A stretch of DNA of 64,000 nt from an uncultured Acetatifactor sp. (GCA_947589075.1 CANQBS010000002.1:37656-101655), one strand, 5' to 3'; positions 46,518 to 56,772 are shown, numbered from the stretch's first letter. Notes: generated by a model from the letters alone, not told the origin. Numbers and translations are program-made.

Positions 46518-49481
46518 ATGGCAGGCAGGAGAAGAGACATGAAGATTCAGACCAAAAAAGGGAAAAAATATGTTTTTTTGGAGGCTGCGTTCATCAGCGT
46601 ACTGATCATATTTATTGCCCTGGCGTTCATTACTTTTATACGGGATAACAGGAGCCGTGTCCTGGAACAGAACGGCAGCTTTATTGAGGCTGCCACGCGT
46701 CAGACCGCCGCAAGGATGGACGATATCATAAATACCTATCAGAAAAACGTGGAAATGATGGCGCATCTGTACAGCTCTGTTATGGAGGAGCCGGTGGTGG
46801 ACTCGGAGCTTTTGCAGGATATGACAGAACGGTCCGGTTTTGATTATGTGGAATTTATTTCCACAGATGGGATCGATCTGACTGCGGACGGGCGAACCGC
46901 GGATCTTTCTGACAGAGAATATTTTAAACAGGGGATTCAGGGAAACAGCGGGAAGTGTGTAGTCTATAATTCCAGGATCACCAATGAAACCCTGCTGATC
47001 TTTTATACTCCCTTTTATTATGAAGACAGGATCATCGGAGTGCTGAGCGGCATTTTAAGAGGAGATACTGTTTCAGGAGTGCTTTCTGCCAACTATTTCG
47101 GGATGCAGGTGAGCACCTATGTGGTGGAACATGACGGACGGGTGATCCTTTCCTTTGGGGACGGCAATTCTCCTGAAAATCTCCTGGAATCCTTAAAGGA
47201 AAGGAACAAGCTTTCCGAAGCGGATCAGGATAAACTGGAACATGCCCTGAACCAGGGGGACTCTTCCAACTTTAACTATAAGGGAGCTAACGGCGCGGGC
47301 AGCGCTTATATCATGCCCCTCACCGACGGGGAATGGCTTCTGGTGCAGACTTTACCCTCCTCTCTGACCAGGCTTATGACCGAGACTGCCAACAGAGGGG
47401 GAATCGTGCTGGAGCTGAAGCTGCTGGCAGCTTTCCTGGCATATATTTTATATCTGGTGGTCAAGAACGGCCTCCAGAGGAATCAGCTGGTATCGGAAAA
47501 GCAGGAGATGTCCAGAATTGTGGAGGCAGTGCCCCAGCTCTTTACCCGGTTTGCCCTTGTGAACCTGGAAAAGAATACCTATGAATACCTGGAGGATAAA
47601 AAGAACAGCGCCCCGGAATCGGGAGCTTATACGGATCTGGTGGCTTATCTTGAGCCTCTGTACATATCTGAGGATGAAGGCGGGGAAAAGATGAGCCATA
47701 TCATATCCAAGGATTTTATAGAGGAGCATCTGACGCCTGAGGTGCCCTACCTCCAGTTTGAATACCAGATCAACATGGAAGGACAGCGTTGGGAAAATGT
47801 CTCCATGATCTGTCTGACCAGGGAGGAAGGGCGGCCGGTGGACGTTTTGTTCGCCATACAGGACGTAACCGCCTTAAAGGAGCGGGAGCAGGCCATCAGG
47901 CTGGCTCTTAAGAATGCTTCCGATGCGGCGGAGGCGGCGAACCGGGCCAAATCCGATTTCCTTGCCCGGATGTCCCACGACATCCGTACCCCTATGAACG
48001 CCATCATGGGAATGACCGCCGTTGCGGCGATGCATCTGGACGATCAGGAGAGGCTGACGGACTGCCTGAGCAAGATCACCATATCCAGCAGGCATCTGCT
48101 GGCGCTGATCAACGATGTGCTGGATATGTCCAAGATCGAAAGCGGCAAGATCGTGCTGTCGGAGGAACCCTTTGGCATGGCGGATATGGTGGAGAGCATC
48201 CTCACCATCATCCAGTCCCAGACAAAGAGCAGGCATCAGCAGCTTAAGGTCCATATTTCAGATATCGCTCATGAGAACGTGATCGGGGATACTCTGCGGC
48301 TGAGGCAGATTTTCGTGAATATCCTTGGAAACGCCGTGAAGTTCACGCCGGAAGGCGGCACCATTGTTTTCTCCATTAAGGAATGCGATTCCCAGATCCA
48401 CGGGATGGGCTGTTATGAGTTCATCTGTGAAGATACGGGAATCGGCATGGACGAGGAATTTATCAAGACTATTTTCGATCCCTTTACAAGGTCTTCCGCC
48501 TCTGTCAGCAAAAATATTGAAGGCACCGGTCTGGGAATGTCCATTACAAAGAATATTGTCCGCATGATGGATGGGGATATCCAGGTGGAGAGCAGGGTAG
48601 GGGTCGGTTCCAAATTTACGGTCCGCATTCACCTGAAGCTGCAGGAGCAGGAGACTGAGAACGTGGAAGACCTGGCGGATCTGAAGGTTCTGGTGGCGGA
48701 CGATGATCAGGATTCCTGTATCAGCACCTGCGAGATCCTGGACGGCATCGGCATGGATGCCTCCTGGGTGTTGACCGGGGAAGAAGCGGTGGAACGCACG
48801 GCGGCCGCCCATGAGGCAGAGGATGATTTCGCGGCGGTGATCCTGGACTGGAAGATGCCGGGAATGGACGGCGTGGAGACTGCAAAGGAGATCCGCAGGA
48901 AAGTGGGGGACGGGGTTCCCATCATCATTTTGTCCGCCTACGACTGGACGGAGGTGGAAGCCCAAGCCAGAGAGGCCGGTATTCAGGTGTTTATTGAAAA
49001 GCCCCTGTTCCGTTCCCGTCTTGTATATGCGCTGAAATCCGTTCTGGCACAGGAAGAGGAGGAGAAAAAACTGGATGTGGCGGAGCTGGAGGAGGCCAGC
49101 TTCGACGGCAAGAAGGTGCTTCTGGTGGAGGATAATGAGCTGAACCGGGAGATCGCGGATGAGCTTCTTACAGCCATGGGCGTTTCCGTGGAACAGGCTG
49201 AAGACGGAAAGGCTGCTGTGGAAAAGGTGGAAAGCAGTCCCCTGTACTATTATGATCTGATCTTTATGGATATCCAGATGCCGGTGATGAACGGGTACGA
49301 GGCTTCCCGACGGATCCGGGGGCTTGAGAGGGAGGACGCCGGCAGCATTCCCATCGTTGCCATGAGCGCCAATGCTTTTGAGGATGATATCCGGGAGACC
49401 AGAGAGGCCGGGATGAACGACCATGTGGCAAAGCCGGTGGAGGTATCGAAGCTTTTAGAGGCTCTGCATCGGTGGCTTTAA
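46518..49481 (+). CDS. Hybrid sensor histidine kinase with two receiver domains
   Basis: A 987-residue membrane kinase. It has a membrane helix (about 19-42), an extracytoplasmic Cache-like sensor (about 55-305, with GFDYVEFISTDGIDL and DREYFKQGIQG), and a second helix (about 320-340). A PAS-like stretch follows, then HisKA (KSDFLARMSHDIRTPMNAIMG) and HATPase (FVNILGNAVKFTP, EDTGIGMD, GTGLGMSI). Receiver 1 has VLVADDDQD and ILDWKMPG; receiver 2 has VLLVEDNELNRE and FMDIQMPVMNG. Both aspartates are intact. No HPt domain is attached, so the output partner is elsewhere. ATG 46518 and 46539 both have good ribosome binding sites. Confidence 0.9.
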   Translation: MAGRRRDMKIQTKKGKKYVFLEAAFISVLIIFIALAFITFIRDNRSRVLEQNGSFIEAATRQTAARMDDIINTYQKNVEMMAHLYSSVMEEPVVDSELLQDMTERSGFDYVEFISTDGIDLTADGRTADLSDREYFKQGIQGNSGKCVVYNSRITNETLLIFYTPFYYEDRIIGVLSGILRGDTVSGVLSANYFGMQVSTYVVEHDGRVILSFGDGNSPENLLESLKERNKLSEADQDKLEHALNQGDSSNFNYKGANGAGSAYIMPLTDGEWLLVQTLPSSLTRLMTETANRGGIVLELKLLAAFLAYILYLVVKNGLQRNQLVSEKQEMSRIVEAVPQLFTRFALVNLEKNTYEYLEDKKNSAPESGAYTDLVAYLEPLYISEDEGGEKMSHIISKDFIEEHLTPEVPYLQFEYQINMEGQRWENVSMICLTREEGRPVDVLFAIQDVTALKEREQAIRLALKNASDAAEAANRAKSDFLARMSHDIRTPMNAIMGMTAVAAMHLDDQERLTDCLSKITISSRHLLALINDVLDMSKIESGKIVLSEEPFGMADMVESILTIIQSQTKSRHQQLKVHISDIAHENVIGDTLRLRQIFVNILGNAVKFTPEGGTIVFSIKECDSQIHGMGCYEFICEDTGIGMDEEFIKTIFDPFTRSSASVSKNIEGTGLGMSITKNIVRMMDGDIQVESRVGVGSKFTVRIHLKLQEQETENVEDLADLKVLVADDDQDSCISTCEILDGIGMDASWVLTGEEAVERTAAAHEAEDDFAAVILDWKMPGMDGVETAKEIRRKVGDGVPIIILSAYDWTEVEAQAREAGIQVFIEKPLFRSRLVYALKSVLAQEEEEKKLDVAELEEASFDGKKVLLVEDNELNREIADELLTAMGVSVEQAEDGKAAVEKVESSPLYYYDLIFMDIQMPVMNGYEASRRIRGLEREDAGSIPIVAMSANAFEDDIRETREAGMNDHVAKPVEVSKLLEALHRWL

Positions 49482-49489
49482 GATGCGGT

Positions 49490-50329
49490 TTATTGTATTC
49501 GATACTGGGAGGGCGTCATTCCAACCTTTGTTTTGAAGGAGGAACAGAAGACGCTTTCGCTGGAGAAGCCGGTCTGGTAGCAGATATCTTTTACTGCCAG
49601 ATCGGTATTTTTTAACAGATATTTTGCGGTGGCGATTCGGGTGTTCAGGAGATATTCATGGGGAGTGAGACCGGTTTCCCGTCTGAAGCAGCGGATAAAG
49701 TGAGCCTGGCTTAAGCCCGCTCGGTTCGCAAGAAACGGTATGTCCAGATCCTTTGCAAAATACTCGTTGATATAGGTCATGGTTTCCTCCGCAATTCCCT
49801 TGTACCTGTGGGAACCGGTTCTGACAGGGACAAAAAGCAGCAGCTCCGTCAGGATGTCGTTTAAGATTTTGGACAAAAGAGGTTCCCTGACGGTTTCCCC
49901 CTCCTGAAAGATTTTTAGGATGGTTTTCAGCCCGGGAAGCGCCTGGCAGGAATCCGGCAGACTGAAAACATTGCCCAGTCTGGCAGTAATATTTTCATAA
50001 AAAGGCTTTGCCGTGATCCCGTCAAAATGACACCAGAGGCAGCTGCATCCATCAGCCGTGGAGTAGGCGTGGCTGTGATAGCAGTCCATCAGGGCGAACT
50101 GTCCCGCTTTGACGCACAGAGTATGCTCCGGCAGCTCCAGCTTCATTTCTCCCTTTTGAAGATACAGGATCAAAAAGCTGTCGAAGGAATCTCTTTTCAG
50201 GGAATAGCCGGGTTCATAATAGAAAATCCCGCATTGCAGGGGATACAGCAGCATATCCTTTGCCATCCTGCTGGGGGAGTAAATATAATAATCCGATTTC
50301 GGAGAAATCAGTTTTTCTAAAGTTTTCAT
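49490..50329 (-). CDS. AraC-family transcriptional regulator
   Basis: A 279-residue regulator with an N-terminal cupin-type ligand-binding domain (about 20-110) and a C-terminal double helix-turn-helix (from about 180: INEYFAKDLDIPFLANRAGL, ending FKTKVGMTPSQYR). It is divergent from the GH35 gene and likely controls that operon in response to a sugar. It is convergent with the hybrid kinase gene, eight bases apart. Confidence 0.9.
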   Translation of the reverse strand: MKTLEKLISPKSDYYIYSPSRMAKDMLLYPLQCGIFYYEPGYSLKRDSFDSFLILYLQKGEMKLELPEHTLCVKAGQFALMDCYHSHAYSTADGCSCLWCHFDGITAKPFYENITARLGNVFSLPDSCQALPGLKTILKIFQEGETVREPLLSKILNDILTELLLFVPVRTGSHRYKGIAEETMTYINEYFAKDLDIPFLANRAGLSQAHFIRCFRRETGLTPHEYLLNTRIATAKYLLKNTDLAVKDICYQTGFSSESVFCSSFKTKVGMTPSQYRIQ

Positions 50330-50508
50330 AAAAATCTCCTTCCGGGCATCAGATTCTTTCTGCTCGCTTTTCTTTGTTTTATCCCGCCGCAGTCCTAAAA
50401 ATTAAAAGGTTTTCTCCTTTGTAATACAATTTTCCCTTCCTGTCAAGGGGTTTTGGGAGCGGGAAGCAAAAAGAGCATTTTTTCTAAATAATTGAGCAGA
50501 TTTTCTGA

Positions 50509-50560
50509 TTGAAGAAAAGCGGAAATGAGATATACTTAAGATATGAGATATACTTAAGAT
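50509..50560 (+). promoter_or_regulatory. GH35 promoter with a tandem 18-bp duplication of the -10 region
   Basis: TTGAAG at 50509, a 16-base spacer and TATACT at 50531 form a promoter. The 18-mer ATGAGATATACTTAAGAT occurs twice in direct succession (50525-50542, 50543-50560), duplicating the -10 box. The start codon lies 64 bases further on. Confidence 0.65.
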
Positions 50561-50623
50561 AAGAGGACGGGACGGCGGAATGTGAGGAGAATTAATCAGG
50601 AGAAAAGGAGCGGAGCAGGAAAG

Positions 50624-53017
50624 ATGGTATATGGATTTCGGGAGATGGAGCCCCATGAGCGGCTGACGGGGCATTTGCATATGGGAGGCAGGAATCCTCG
50701 GGGAGAGGAGATCAATGTAACCAGCGATTATCTGACCAGGGGAGGAAAGCCCTGGATCCCGGTGATGGGGGAATTTCATTTCTGCCGGTATGACAGAAAA
50801 AAGTGGAAGATGGAGCTCGCCAAGATGAAGGCGGGGGGAATTACATTGGTGTCCACCTACCTCTTCTGGATCTATCATGAAGAGATGGAGGGGGAGTTCG
50901 ACTTTTCCGGGGACAGGGATATCCGCAGTTTTGTGCTCGCCTGCAGGGATCTGGGGCTGGAGGTGGTGCTGCGGGTGGGTCCCTGGGCTCACGGGGAATG
51001 CAGAAACGGGGGATTCCCCGACTGGCTTCTCGCAAAACCATATCCGTTAAGAGAAAATAATGAAGGATATCTTGCACAGGTCCGGAAGTGGTACGGCAGG
51101 ATTTTTGAAGAGGTGCAGGGACTTTTTTATCAGGACGGGGGCAATATTGTCGCCGTTCAGCTGGAAAACGAGTATGTGGGAAATGAGAAGCATCTGGCGG
51201 CATTGAAGGAGATCGCCATCAGCTGCGGTTTGAAGGCTCCTCTTTATACGGTAACGGGATGGAACAGCGCGTCGGGGGCGCGAATCCCGGTGGATGAGGT
51301 GCTTCCGGTGTTCGGCGGCTATTGTGAGGCGCCCTGGGAAGGTCATACCAGGAGGCTGAAGCCTTCTCCCCATTATTTTTTTAACCGGATGAGAAATGAC
51401 TCAGCCATCGGCGCCGATCTGATGGCTGTGAAGGAAAAGGGAGAGGACGGGTGGCAGCTTCCTTATGAGCGGTATCCTTTCGCCACCTGTGAGCTGGGGG
51501 GAGGAATCCAGGTCACCCACCACAGGAGACCCATTATCAGGCCCATGGACATTTATGCGGTAGCCCTGGTGAAGCTGGGGGACGGCAACAATCTGCCGGG
51601 GTACTACATGTATCATGGAGGAACCAATAAGCTGGGCAGGCTGTCCACCCTCCAGGAATCCAGGGCAACAGGTTATCCCAACGATTATCCGATCCTGTCC
51701 TATGATTTTCAGACGGCGCTTTCGGAATACGGAGAGGTGAGGGAGCAGTACCGGCTTTTGAATCTGCTGCATCTGTTCCTCCAGGATTTCCAGGAAAGTT
51801 TTGCCCCTCTTGAAGCTGTGGACGCCGCAGAAGCGGTGCCCAGGGAGGATACCATTTCTCTGCGGTACGGGATGCGCACGGACGGAAAGAGAGGTTATGT
51901 GTTCGTGAATCATTATCAGAGGCTGACGGAGCTTGCGGATGTGGAAAACGCTGTGCTGGATACCGGCAGCGTGCGGTTTCCCCCTATCGATGTAAGGGGA
52001 GAGATCAGCTTTTTCTTCCCTTTTGGGATGGAGCTCGTGAAGTCTGCAGCGCACGATAAGGGGACGGTATTAAAATACGCCACCGCCCAGCCCATCTGCC
52101 GGATGGGAAACACCTTTTTCTTTGTGGAGATAACGGGGATCAGGGCGGCGTACTGTGTGGAAGCCGGCGGAGAAACCCGGGTGGTGGAGGCTGTCCCGGG
52201 GAAGGATCGTCTGATCAGGCTGGACTGGGGCGCGGAGGGCGTCGGGAGCGGCGATGCAGATCCCGGAAAAGGCTGCTGGGTAGACTGGGGCGAAGAGGAC
52301 GCTGAGAGCAGCGATGCAAATCCAGGGAAGAGTTGCAGGTCGGATCATGGCGCAGAAGGCGTCAGGATCGTTACTCTCACCTGGGAGGAAGCCAGGTTTT
52401 TGCGAAGGCTTTCCGTGGAGGGGGAGGAAGGGCTGTATTTGGGAAACGGATGGGATCTGTGCGCGATGGATGGAAAACTGTACAGCGCAGAGCCCGGGAT
52501 ACATACCTGTTATCGCTGGAACGGGGAGCGGTTTGAGGAGCTTCCTGCGGAAGCCCGGGCGGATGGTCAGGTATGCGTGCAGGCGGAAGCCCGGAAGGAT
52601 GGTCAGGTATGCCTGCAGGTGAAGGATCAGGCGGATGGACAGGAGAAAAACCAGTTAGAAGCTCATGCAAAGGATCAGACGGATGGTCTGGTGAACTTGC
52701 AGGAAGCCCCCCTGGTAAAATGGAGTTTTGTTCAGGAGCCGCCCTTTGAGCCTCCTTATGGGGAGGAACTGCAGATCGGCAGCCAGGAGAGCGGAAAGCG
52801 CGCCCTCACCTGGAAAAAGCTTGAGGTAACCGGAGAAAAGGGCTTTGTCACCATAGACGAGGATTATGATGTGGCTCAGATTTATGGGGACGGGGAGCTT
52901 TTGGCGGACAACTACTATATCGGTCTGCCATGGCGGGTTCCGGCACAGCTTTTGAGCGGAAAAGAATGTTATCTGGTCATGTCGGAGCGCAGGGATGATT
53001 TTTACAGAGAATTCTGA
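50624..53017 (+). CDS. Glycoside hydrolase family 35 (beta-galactosidase-like), with repeat inserts
   Basis: A 797-residue cytoplasmic GH35-type enzyme. The catalytic barrel includes GEFHFCRYDRKKW, VLRVGPWAHGECRNGGFPDW, the acid/base region VAVQLENEYVG (about 177-187) and a probable nucleophile in TCELGGGIQ (about 288). There is no signal peptide. Two low-complexity inserts interrupt the C-terminal beta domains: 20-residue units starting at 534 (DWGAEGVGSGDADPGKGCWV-like) and 12-residue units starting at 642 (AEARADGQVCVQ-like). They look like recent in-frame tandem expansions. The start is ATG 50624; a GTG upstream at 50582 is unlikely. Confidence 0.85.
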   Translation: MVYGFREMEPHERLTGHLHMGGRNPRGEEINVTSDYLTRGGKPWIPVMGEFHFCRYDRKKWKMELAKMKAGGITLVSTYLFWIYHEEMEGEFDFSGDRDIRSFVLACRDLGLEVVLRVGPWAHGECRNGGFPDWLLAKPYPLRENNEGYLAQVRKWYGRIFEEVQGLFYQDGGNIVAVQLENEYVGNEKHLAALKEIAISCGLKAPLYTVTGWNSASGARIPVDEVLPVFGGYCEAPWEGHTRRLKPSPHYFFNRMRNDSAIGADLMAVKEKGEDGWQLPYERYPFATCELGGGIQVTHHRRPIIRPMDIYAVALVKLGDGNNLPGYYMYHGGTNKLGRLSTLQESRATGYPNDYPILSYDFQTALSEYGEVREQYRLLNLLHLFLQDFQESFAPLEAVDAAEAVPREDTISLRYGMRTDGKRGYVFVNHYQRLTELADVENAVLDTGSVRFPPIDVRGEISFFFPFGMELVKSAAHDKGTVLKYATAQPICRMGNTFFFVEITGIRAAYCVEAGGETRVVEAVPGKDRLIRLDWGAEGVGSGDADPGKGCWVDWGEEDAESSDANPGKSCRSDHGAEGVRIVTLTWEEARFLRRLSVEGEEGLYLGNGWDLCAMDGKLYSAEPGIHTCYRWNGERFEELPAEARADGQVCVQAEARKDGQVCLQVKDQADGQEKNQLEAHAKDQTDGLVNLQEAPLVKWSFVQEPPFEPPYGEELQIGSQESGKRALTWKKLEVTGEKGFVTIDEDYDVAQIYGDGELLADNYYIGLPWRVPAQLLSGKECYLVMSERRDDFYREF
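52223..52365 (+). repeat. In-frame 60-nt tandem repeat within the GH35 gene
   Basis: Units begin at 52223, 52283 and 52343 (third partial), each starting GAC/GAT-TGG/CAT-GGC. Each full unit encodes 20 residues; the first two share D-W-G, D-A, PGK and C positions. Confidence 0.85.
52547..52702 (+). repeat. In-frame 36-nt tandem repeat within the GH35 gene
   Basis: Units begin at 52547, 52583, 52619 and 52655. The first two are nearly identical (GATGGTCAGGTATGC in both). Encoded units are AEARADGQVCVQ, AEARKDGQVCLQ and VKDQADGQEKNQ, then a longer degenerate one. Confidence 0.85.
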
Positions 53018-53119
53018 AGGATGACGGAAAGAACCTGCGGGAAGGACTCCGGAAAGGGATTGCAGTAAGGAATTACGGAAGGGAACTGCAGAAAGGGAAT
53101 TGCAGAGAGGATGAATGCG

Positions 53120-56100
53120 ATGAGCGAAGCGAAGGTCTGGATGGAAAAGGTCATGATCCCCACCTACGAGATCGGAGAGCCGGAGAAGGCTCCTATTTTC
53201 CTGGATAAGCGGGTATATCAGGGAAGCTGCGGCAAGGTATATCCTTATCCTACGGTGGAAAAGATAAGCGATGTGAAGCGGGATAAGGAATATGAGGCGG
53301 TTTTCCTGGAGAATGACTATATCAAGGTGATGGTGCTGCCCCAGCTGGGGGGCAGGATCCAGCGCGCCTACGATAAAACCAACGGATATGATTTCATCTA
53401 TTATAACCGGGTCATCAAGTCTGCGCTGGTGGGGCTGACGGGCCCCTGGATCTCCGGAGGAATCGAATTCAACTGGCCCCAGCATCACAGACCCACCACT
53501 TTTCTGCCGGTGGACTATGTTCTGGCAGAGCATGAGGACGGCAGCAGGTCTGTGCTTCTGCATGACGTGGATCAGATGTACGGCACCAAGGGTCTGATGA
53601 AGATCACGGTTTATCCGGATAAGGCTTATATCGAGATCACCGGACAGCTTTACAACAGGACTTCCCTGCCACAGACCTTTCTCTGGTGGGCCAATCCGGC
53701 GGTATCCGTGAACGAGAACACCCAGTCCATTTTCCCGCCCGACGTGCACGCGGTGATGGATCACGGCAAAAGGGACGTTTCCCGTTTTCCCATTGCAACG
53801 GGAGTATATTATAAGAAGGATTACAGTGAGGGCGTGGATATTTCCCGTTATAAGAATATTCCGGTACCCACCTCTTATATGGCGGAAAAGTCAAAATATG
53901 ATTTCGTGGGCGGATATGATTACGGCGTAGAGGCAGGGGTGCTCCATGTGGCAGACCACCATGTTTCTCCCGGAAAAAAGCAGTGGACCTGGGGCTGCGG
54001 AGACTTTGGGAAAGCCTGGGACAGGAACCTGACGGATGAGGACGGTCCCTATATCGAGCTGATGACGGGGATGTTTACGGACAATCAGCCTGATTTTTCC
54101 TGGCTGAAGCCCTTTGAAGAGAAAACTTTTACCCAATATTTCATGCCCTACAAAGCCTTGGGACAGGTGAAGAACGCCACCGCCGAGGCCGCGGTGCATC
54201 TGTCCTATGACGGAAAGGCTGCGAAGGTGAAGGTGTATGCCACCTCGGTTTATGAAGAGGCGCATATCCTGCTTACTGCCAGAGGAAAGGTGGTCCTGAA
54301 GGAGACCACCAGGCTTTCTCCTGTGGATGTTTATGAGCGGGAGGTGGCGCTAAATGGGATGGAAGCTACGGAAGAGGGAACCCTGTGCCCTGGGGAAAAG
54401 GCGTGGACCGGGTCGGACGCCCTGGAGGGATTGAAGGAGGAAGAGCTTCATGTGGCTGTCTATGCCGGAGGAGTTTGTCTGGTGGAATATCAGCCCGAGG
54501 CGCCGGAGATTCCGAGGCTGCCGGAGCCTGCTAAAGCCGCGAAGGATCCTGCCCTGATCCAGACCTGTGAGGAGCTGTATCTGACGGGGCAGCACATTGA
54601 GCAATACCGCCACGCCACTTATCTTCCGGATCCTTACTATCTGGAAGGGCTTAAGAGGGATCCCGGGGATATCCGTATCAATAACGCCTATGGAGAGCTT
54701 CTGATGCGCAGAGGCCAGTTTGCCCTGGCGGAAAAGTATTTCCGGAAGGCCCTGGAGCGGCTGACAGAGCGCAACCCCAATCCCTACAACAGTGAGAGTT
54801 ATTACCTTCTGGGACTGGATCTTTTTTATCTGGGACGGGAAAAGGAGGCTTACGACGCATTTTACAAGGCGACCTGGAGCAATGAGCAGCAGGAGATGTC
54901 CTTCTATTATCTTGCGGTCATAGCCAGCCGGGAAGGAAGCTATGGTAAGGCCCTCGCCCTGGCGGAGAAGGGGCTTGTGAAAAACGCCCACAATATCAAA
55001 GCCAGGGGCTTAAAGGCGTACCTGCTCAGGAAACTTGGGAAAAAAGAGCAGGCCAGGAGCTGGATTGCGGAAAATCTTGCCCTGGATCCCTTTGATTTTG
55101 TATCCTGCTTTGAAGAAATCCTGCTGGATGGTCCGGAGAACCTGACAGAGGTAATGTGCCGGTCCGGACTGACGGATCAGTGTTCTTCATCCGCTGTCGG
55201 CATGGGTGAAGCGGCGGCTGAAACGGCAGCTGAAGCGGCGGCTGAAGGTTTTTGTAAGCTGAACCATAAGATGCGGGATTTCCAGGAAAATTATCTGATG
55301 ACTGCCAGAGATTATGGGGAATTCGGGGCCTATGCGGAAGCGGTCATGGTGCTGGGACAGTGCACGAAGGCTTATCCTTTGCTGACTTATTATGAGGCGT
55401 TTTACCGTGACCGGCTTGGGGAAGGGGCGGATGTGGTGTCGGCTCTTTTGGCAAAGGCGGAGGAAGAATCTTCCGACTATTGTTTCCCCAATAAGCTGGA
55501 GGATATTGCCGTGCTGCGGTTCGCCATTCATTTTGGCGGGAAGGCGAACGGCGAGACGGCTGAAACGGTCGGAAAGGAAGAGGGCGCCGACTCTGTAGAA
55601 GTCCTGAATGGTATGCCGAAGGCATGTTATTACCTGGGAAATCTGTTCTATGATAAGCTGCAGTGGAAGGAATCTCTGGCGCTGTGGGAAGCATCTGCCA
55701 GGGCAGACGGCTCCTTCCCCCTTGTGTTCCGCAACCTGGCTCTGGTTTATTATAATAAGTGCAGGGATTCTGTCAAAGCAAAGGCGGCGATGGAACGGGC
55801 ATTTGCATTAAATCCTTCAGACCCCAGGATTTTCCTGGAACTGGATCAGCTTTATAAAAAGCTGGGCTGGAGCTTTGAAGAACGCTTAAAGAATTATGAA
55901 GCCCATAAGGATGTGATCGGCGGCAGGGACGACCTGTATATTGAATACATTACCCTGGTGAATCTGTGCGGAGATCATGAGAAAGCCTATCAGTGCATTA
56001 TGGGCAGACATTTCCATCCCTGGGAAGGCGGGGAAGGAAAGGTTACGACCCAGTACACCATTGCCCTTTTGGAGCTGGCGAAGCAGGCCAAACGCGAGGG

Positions 56101-56656
56101 ACGTTTTACAGATGCTGAGGAGCTTCTGCGCAAAGCCCTGGTTTATCCCGAGAATCTGGGTGAGGGCAAGCTGGAAGGAACAAAGGACAATCATATTTAT
56201 TATCATCTGGGGATTTCTCTGGAAGCCCAGGGAAGAACGGAAGAGGCGAAAGAATGCTTTGAGACCGCTACCGTCGGAACGGACGAGCCCGCAGGAGCGA
56301 TGTATTATAACGACCAGCCCGCAGATATGATCCTGTATCAGGGGCTCGCTTATCTGAAGCTGGGGAAGGTCAGGGAAGCCCGTTCCCGGTTCTACCGCCT
56401 GATCGATTATGGAGAAAGACATCTGAGGGATGAGGTGAAAATAGAGTATTTTGCAGTTTCCCTGCCGGAATTTTTGATCTTCGACGAGGATTACACCGCC
56501 AGGAACAGAGCCCACTGCTATTATCTCATGGCTTTGGGAAATATCGGGCTGGGAAATCGGGAAAAGGCCGCCGGATTTATCCGGGAAGCGGTATCCATCG
56601 AACCCTCCCATATGATGTGCAGGATCTACCGGGATACGGATCTGGGTCAGGAATAG
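53120..56656 (+). CDS. DUF5107 plus tetratricopeptide-repeat protein
   Basis: An 1178-residue cytoplasmic protein. The N-terminal ~400 residues match DUF5107, a galactose-mutarotase-like fold (VMVLPQLGGRIQRAYDKTNG, GLTGPWISGGIEFNWPQHHRP). From about 480 to the end are TPR-like helical repeats (for example GELLMRRGQFALAEKYFRKAL). Two small Ala/Glu-rich expansions occur near 700 and 815. Family members accompany glycoside hydrolases, and here it lies between GH35 and GH115; it may bind or modify an oligosaccharide. ATG 53120 has better spacing from GAGAGG than ATG 53111. Confidence 0.85.
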   Translation: MSEAKVWMEKVMIPTYEIGEPEKAPIFLDKRVYQGSCGKVYPYPTVEKISDVKRDKEYEAVFLENDYIKVMVLPQLGGRIQRAYDKTNGYDFIYYNRVIKSALVGLTGPWISGGIEFNWPQHHRPTTFLPVDYVLAEHEDGSRSVLLHDVDQMYGTKGLMKITVYPDKAYIEITGQLYNRTSLPQTFLWWANPAVSVNENTQSIFPPDVHAVMDHGKRDVSRFPIATGVYYKKDYSEGVDISRYKNIPVPTSYMAEKSKYDFVGGYDYGVEAGVLHVADHHVSPGKKQWTWGCGDFGKAWDRNLTDEDGPYIELMTGMFTDNQPDFSWLKPFEEKTFTQYFMPYKALGQVKNATAEAAVHLSYDGKAAKVKVYATSVYEEAHILLTARGKVVLKETTRLSPVDVYEREVALNGMEATEEGTLCPGEKAWTGSDALEGLKEEELHVAVYAGGVCLVEYQPEAPEIPRLPEPAKAAKDPALIQTCEELYLTGQHIEQYRHATYLPDPYYLEGLKRDPGDIRINNAYGELLMRRGQFALAEKYFRKALERLTERNPNPYNSESYYLLGLDLFYLGREKEAYDAFYKATWSNEQQEMSFYYLAVIASREGSYGKALALAEKGLVKNAHNIKARGLKAYLLRKLGKKEQARSWIAENLALDPFDFVSCFEEILLDGPENLTEVMCRSGLTDQCSSSAVGMGEAAAETAAEAAAEGFCKLNHKMRDFQENYLMTARDYGEFGAYAEAVMVLGQCTKAYPLLTYYEAFYRDRLGEGADVVSALLAKAEEESSDYCFPNKLEDIAVLRFAIHFGGKANGETAETVGKEEGADSVEVLNGMPKACYYLGNLFYDKLQWKESLALWEASARADGSFPLVFRNLALVYYNKCRDSVKAKAAMERAFALNPSDPRIFLELDQLYKKLGWSFEERLKNYEAHKDVIGGRDDLYIEYITLVNLCGDHEKAYQCIMGRHFHPWEGGEGKVTTQYTIALLELAKQAKREGRFTDAEELLRKALVYPENLGEGKLEGTKDNHIYYHLGISLEAQGRTEEAKECFETATVGTDEPAGAMYYNDQPADMILYQGLAYLKLGKVREARSRFYRLIDYGERHLRDEVKIEYFAVSLPEFLIFDEDYTARNRAHCYYLMALGNIGLGNREKAAGFIREAVSIEPSHMMCRIYRDTDLGQE

Positions 56657-56772
56657 ATAGGGCAGGCAATAATAGATTGAGTCGGCAATAATAGACAGGG
56701 CAGGCAGAAGGGATTTGACCGAACCGACTCGATATCAGGGAAAAAGTACGAAAGAATCCCTGAAAAAGCCGA

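Noticed and set aside
48258-49424. 388-residue minus-strand ORF opposite the hybrid kinase
   Set aside because: It lies wholly within the HATPase and receiver domains and has no recognisable motif.
52223-52702. CRISPR-like array
   Set aside because: The repeats are contiguous with no spacers and are in frame within a coding gene. No cas genes are present.
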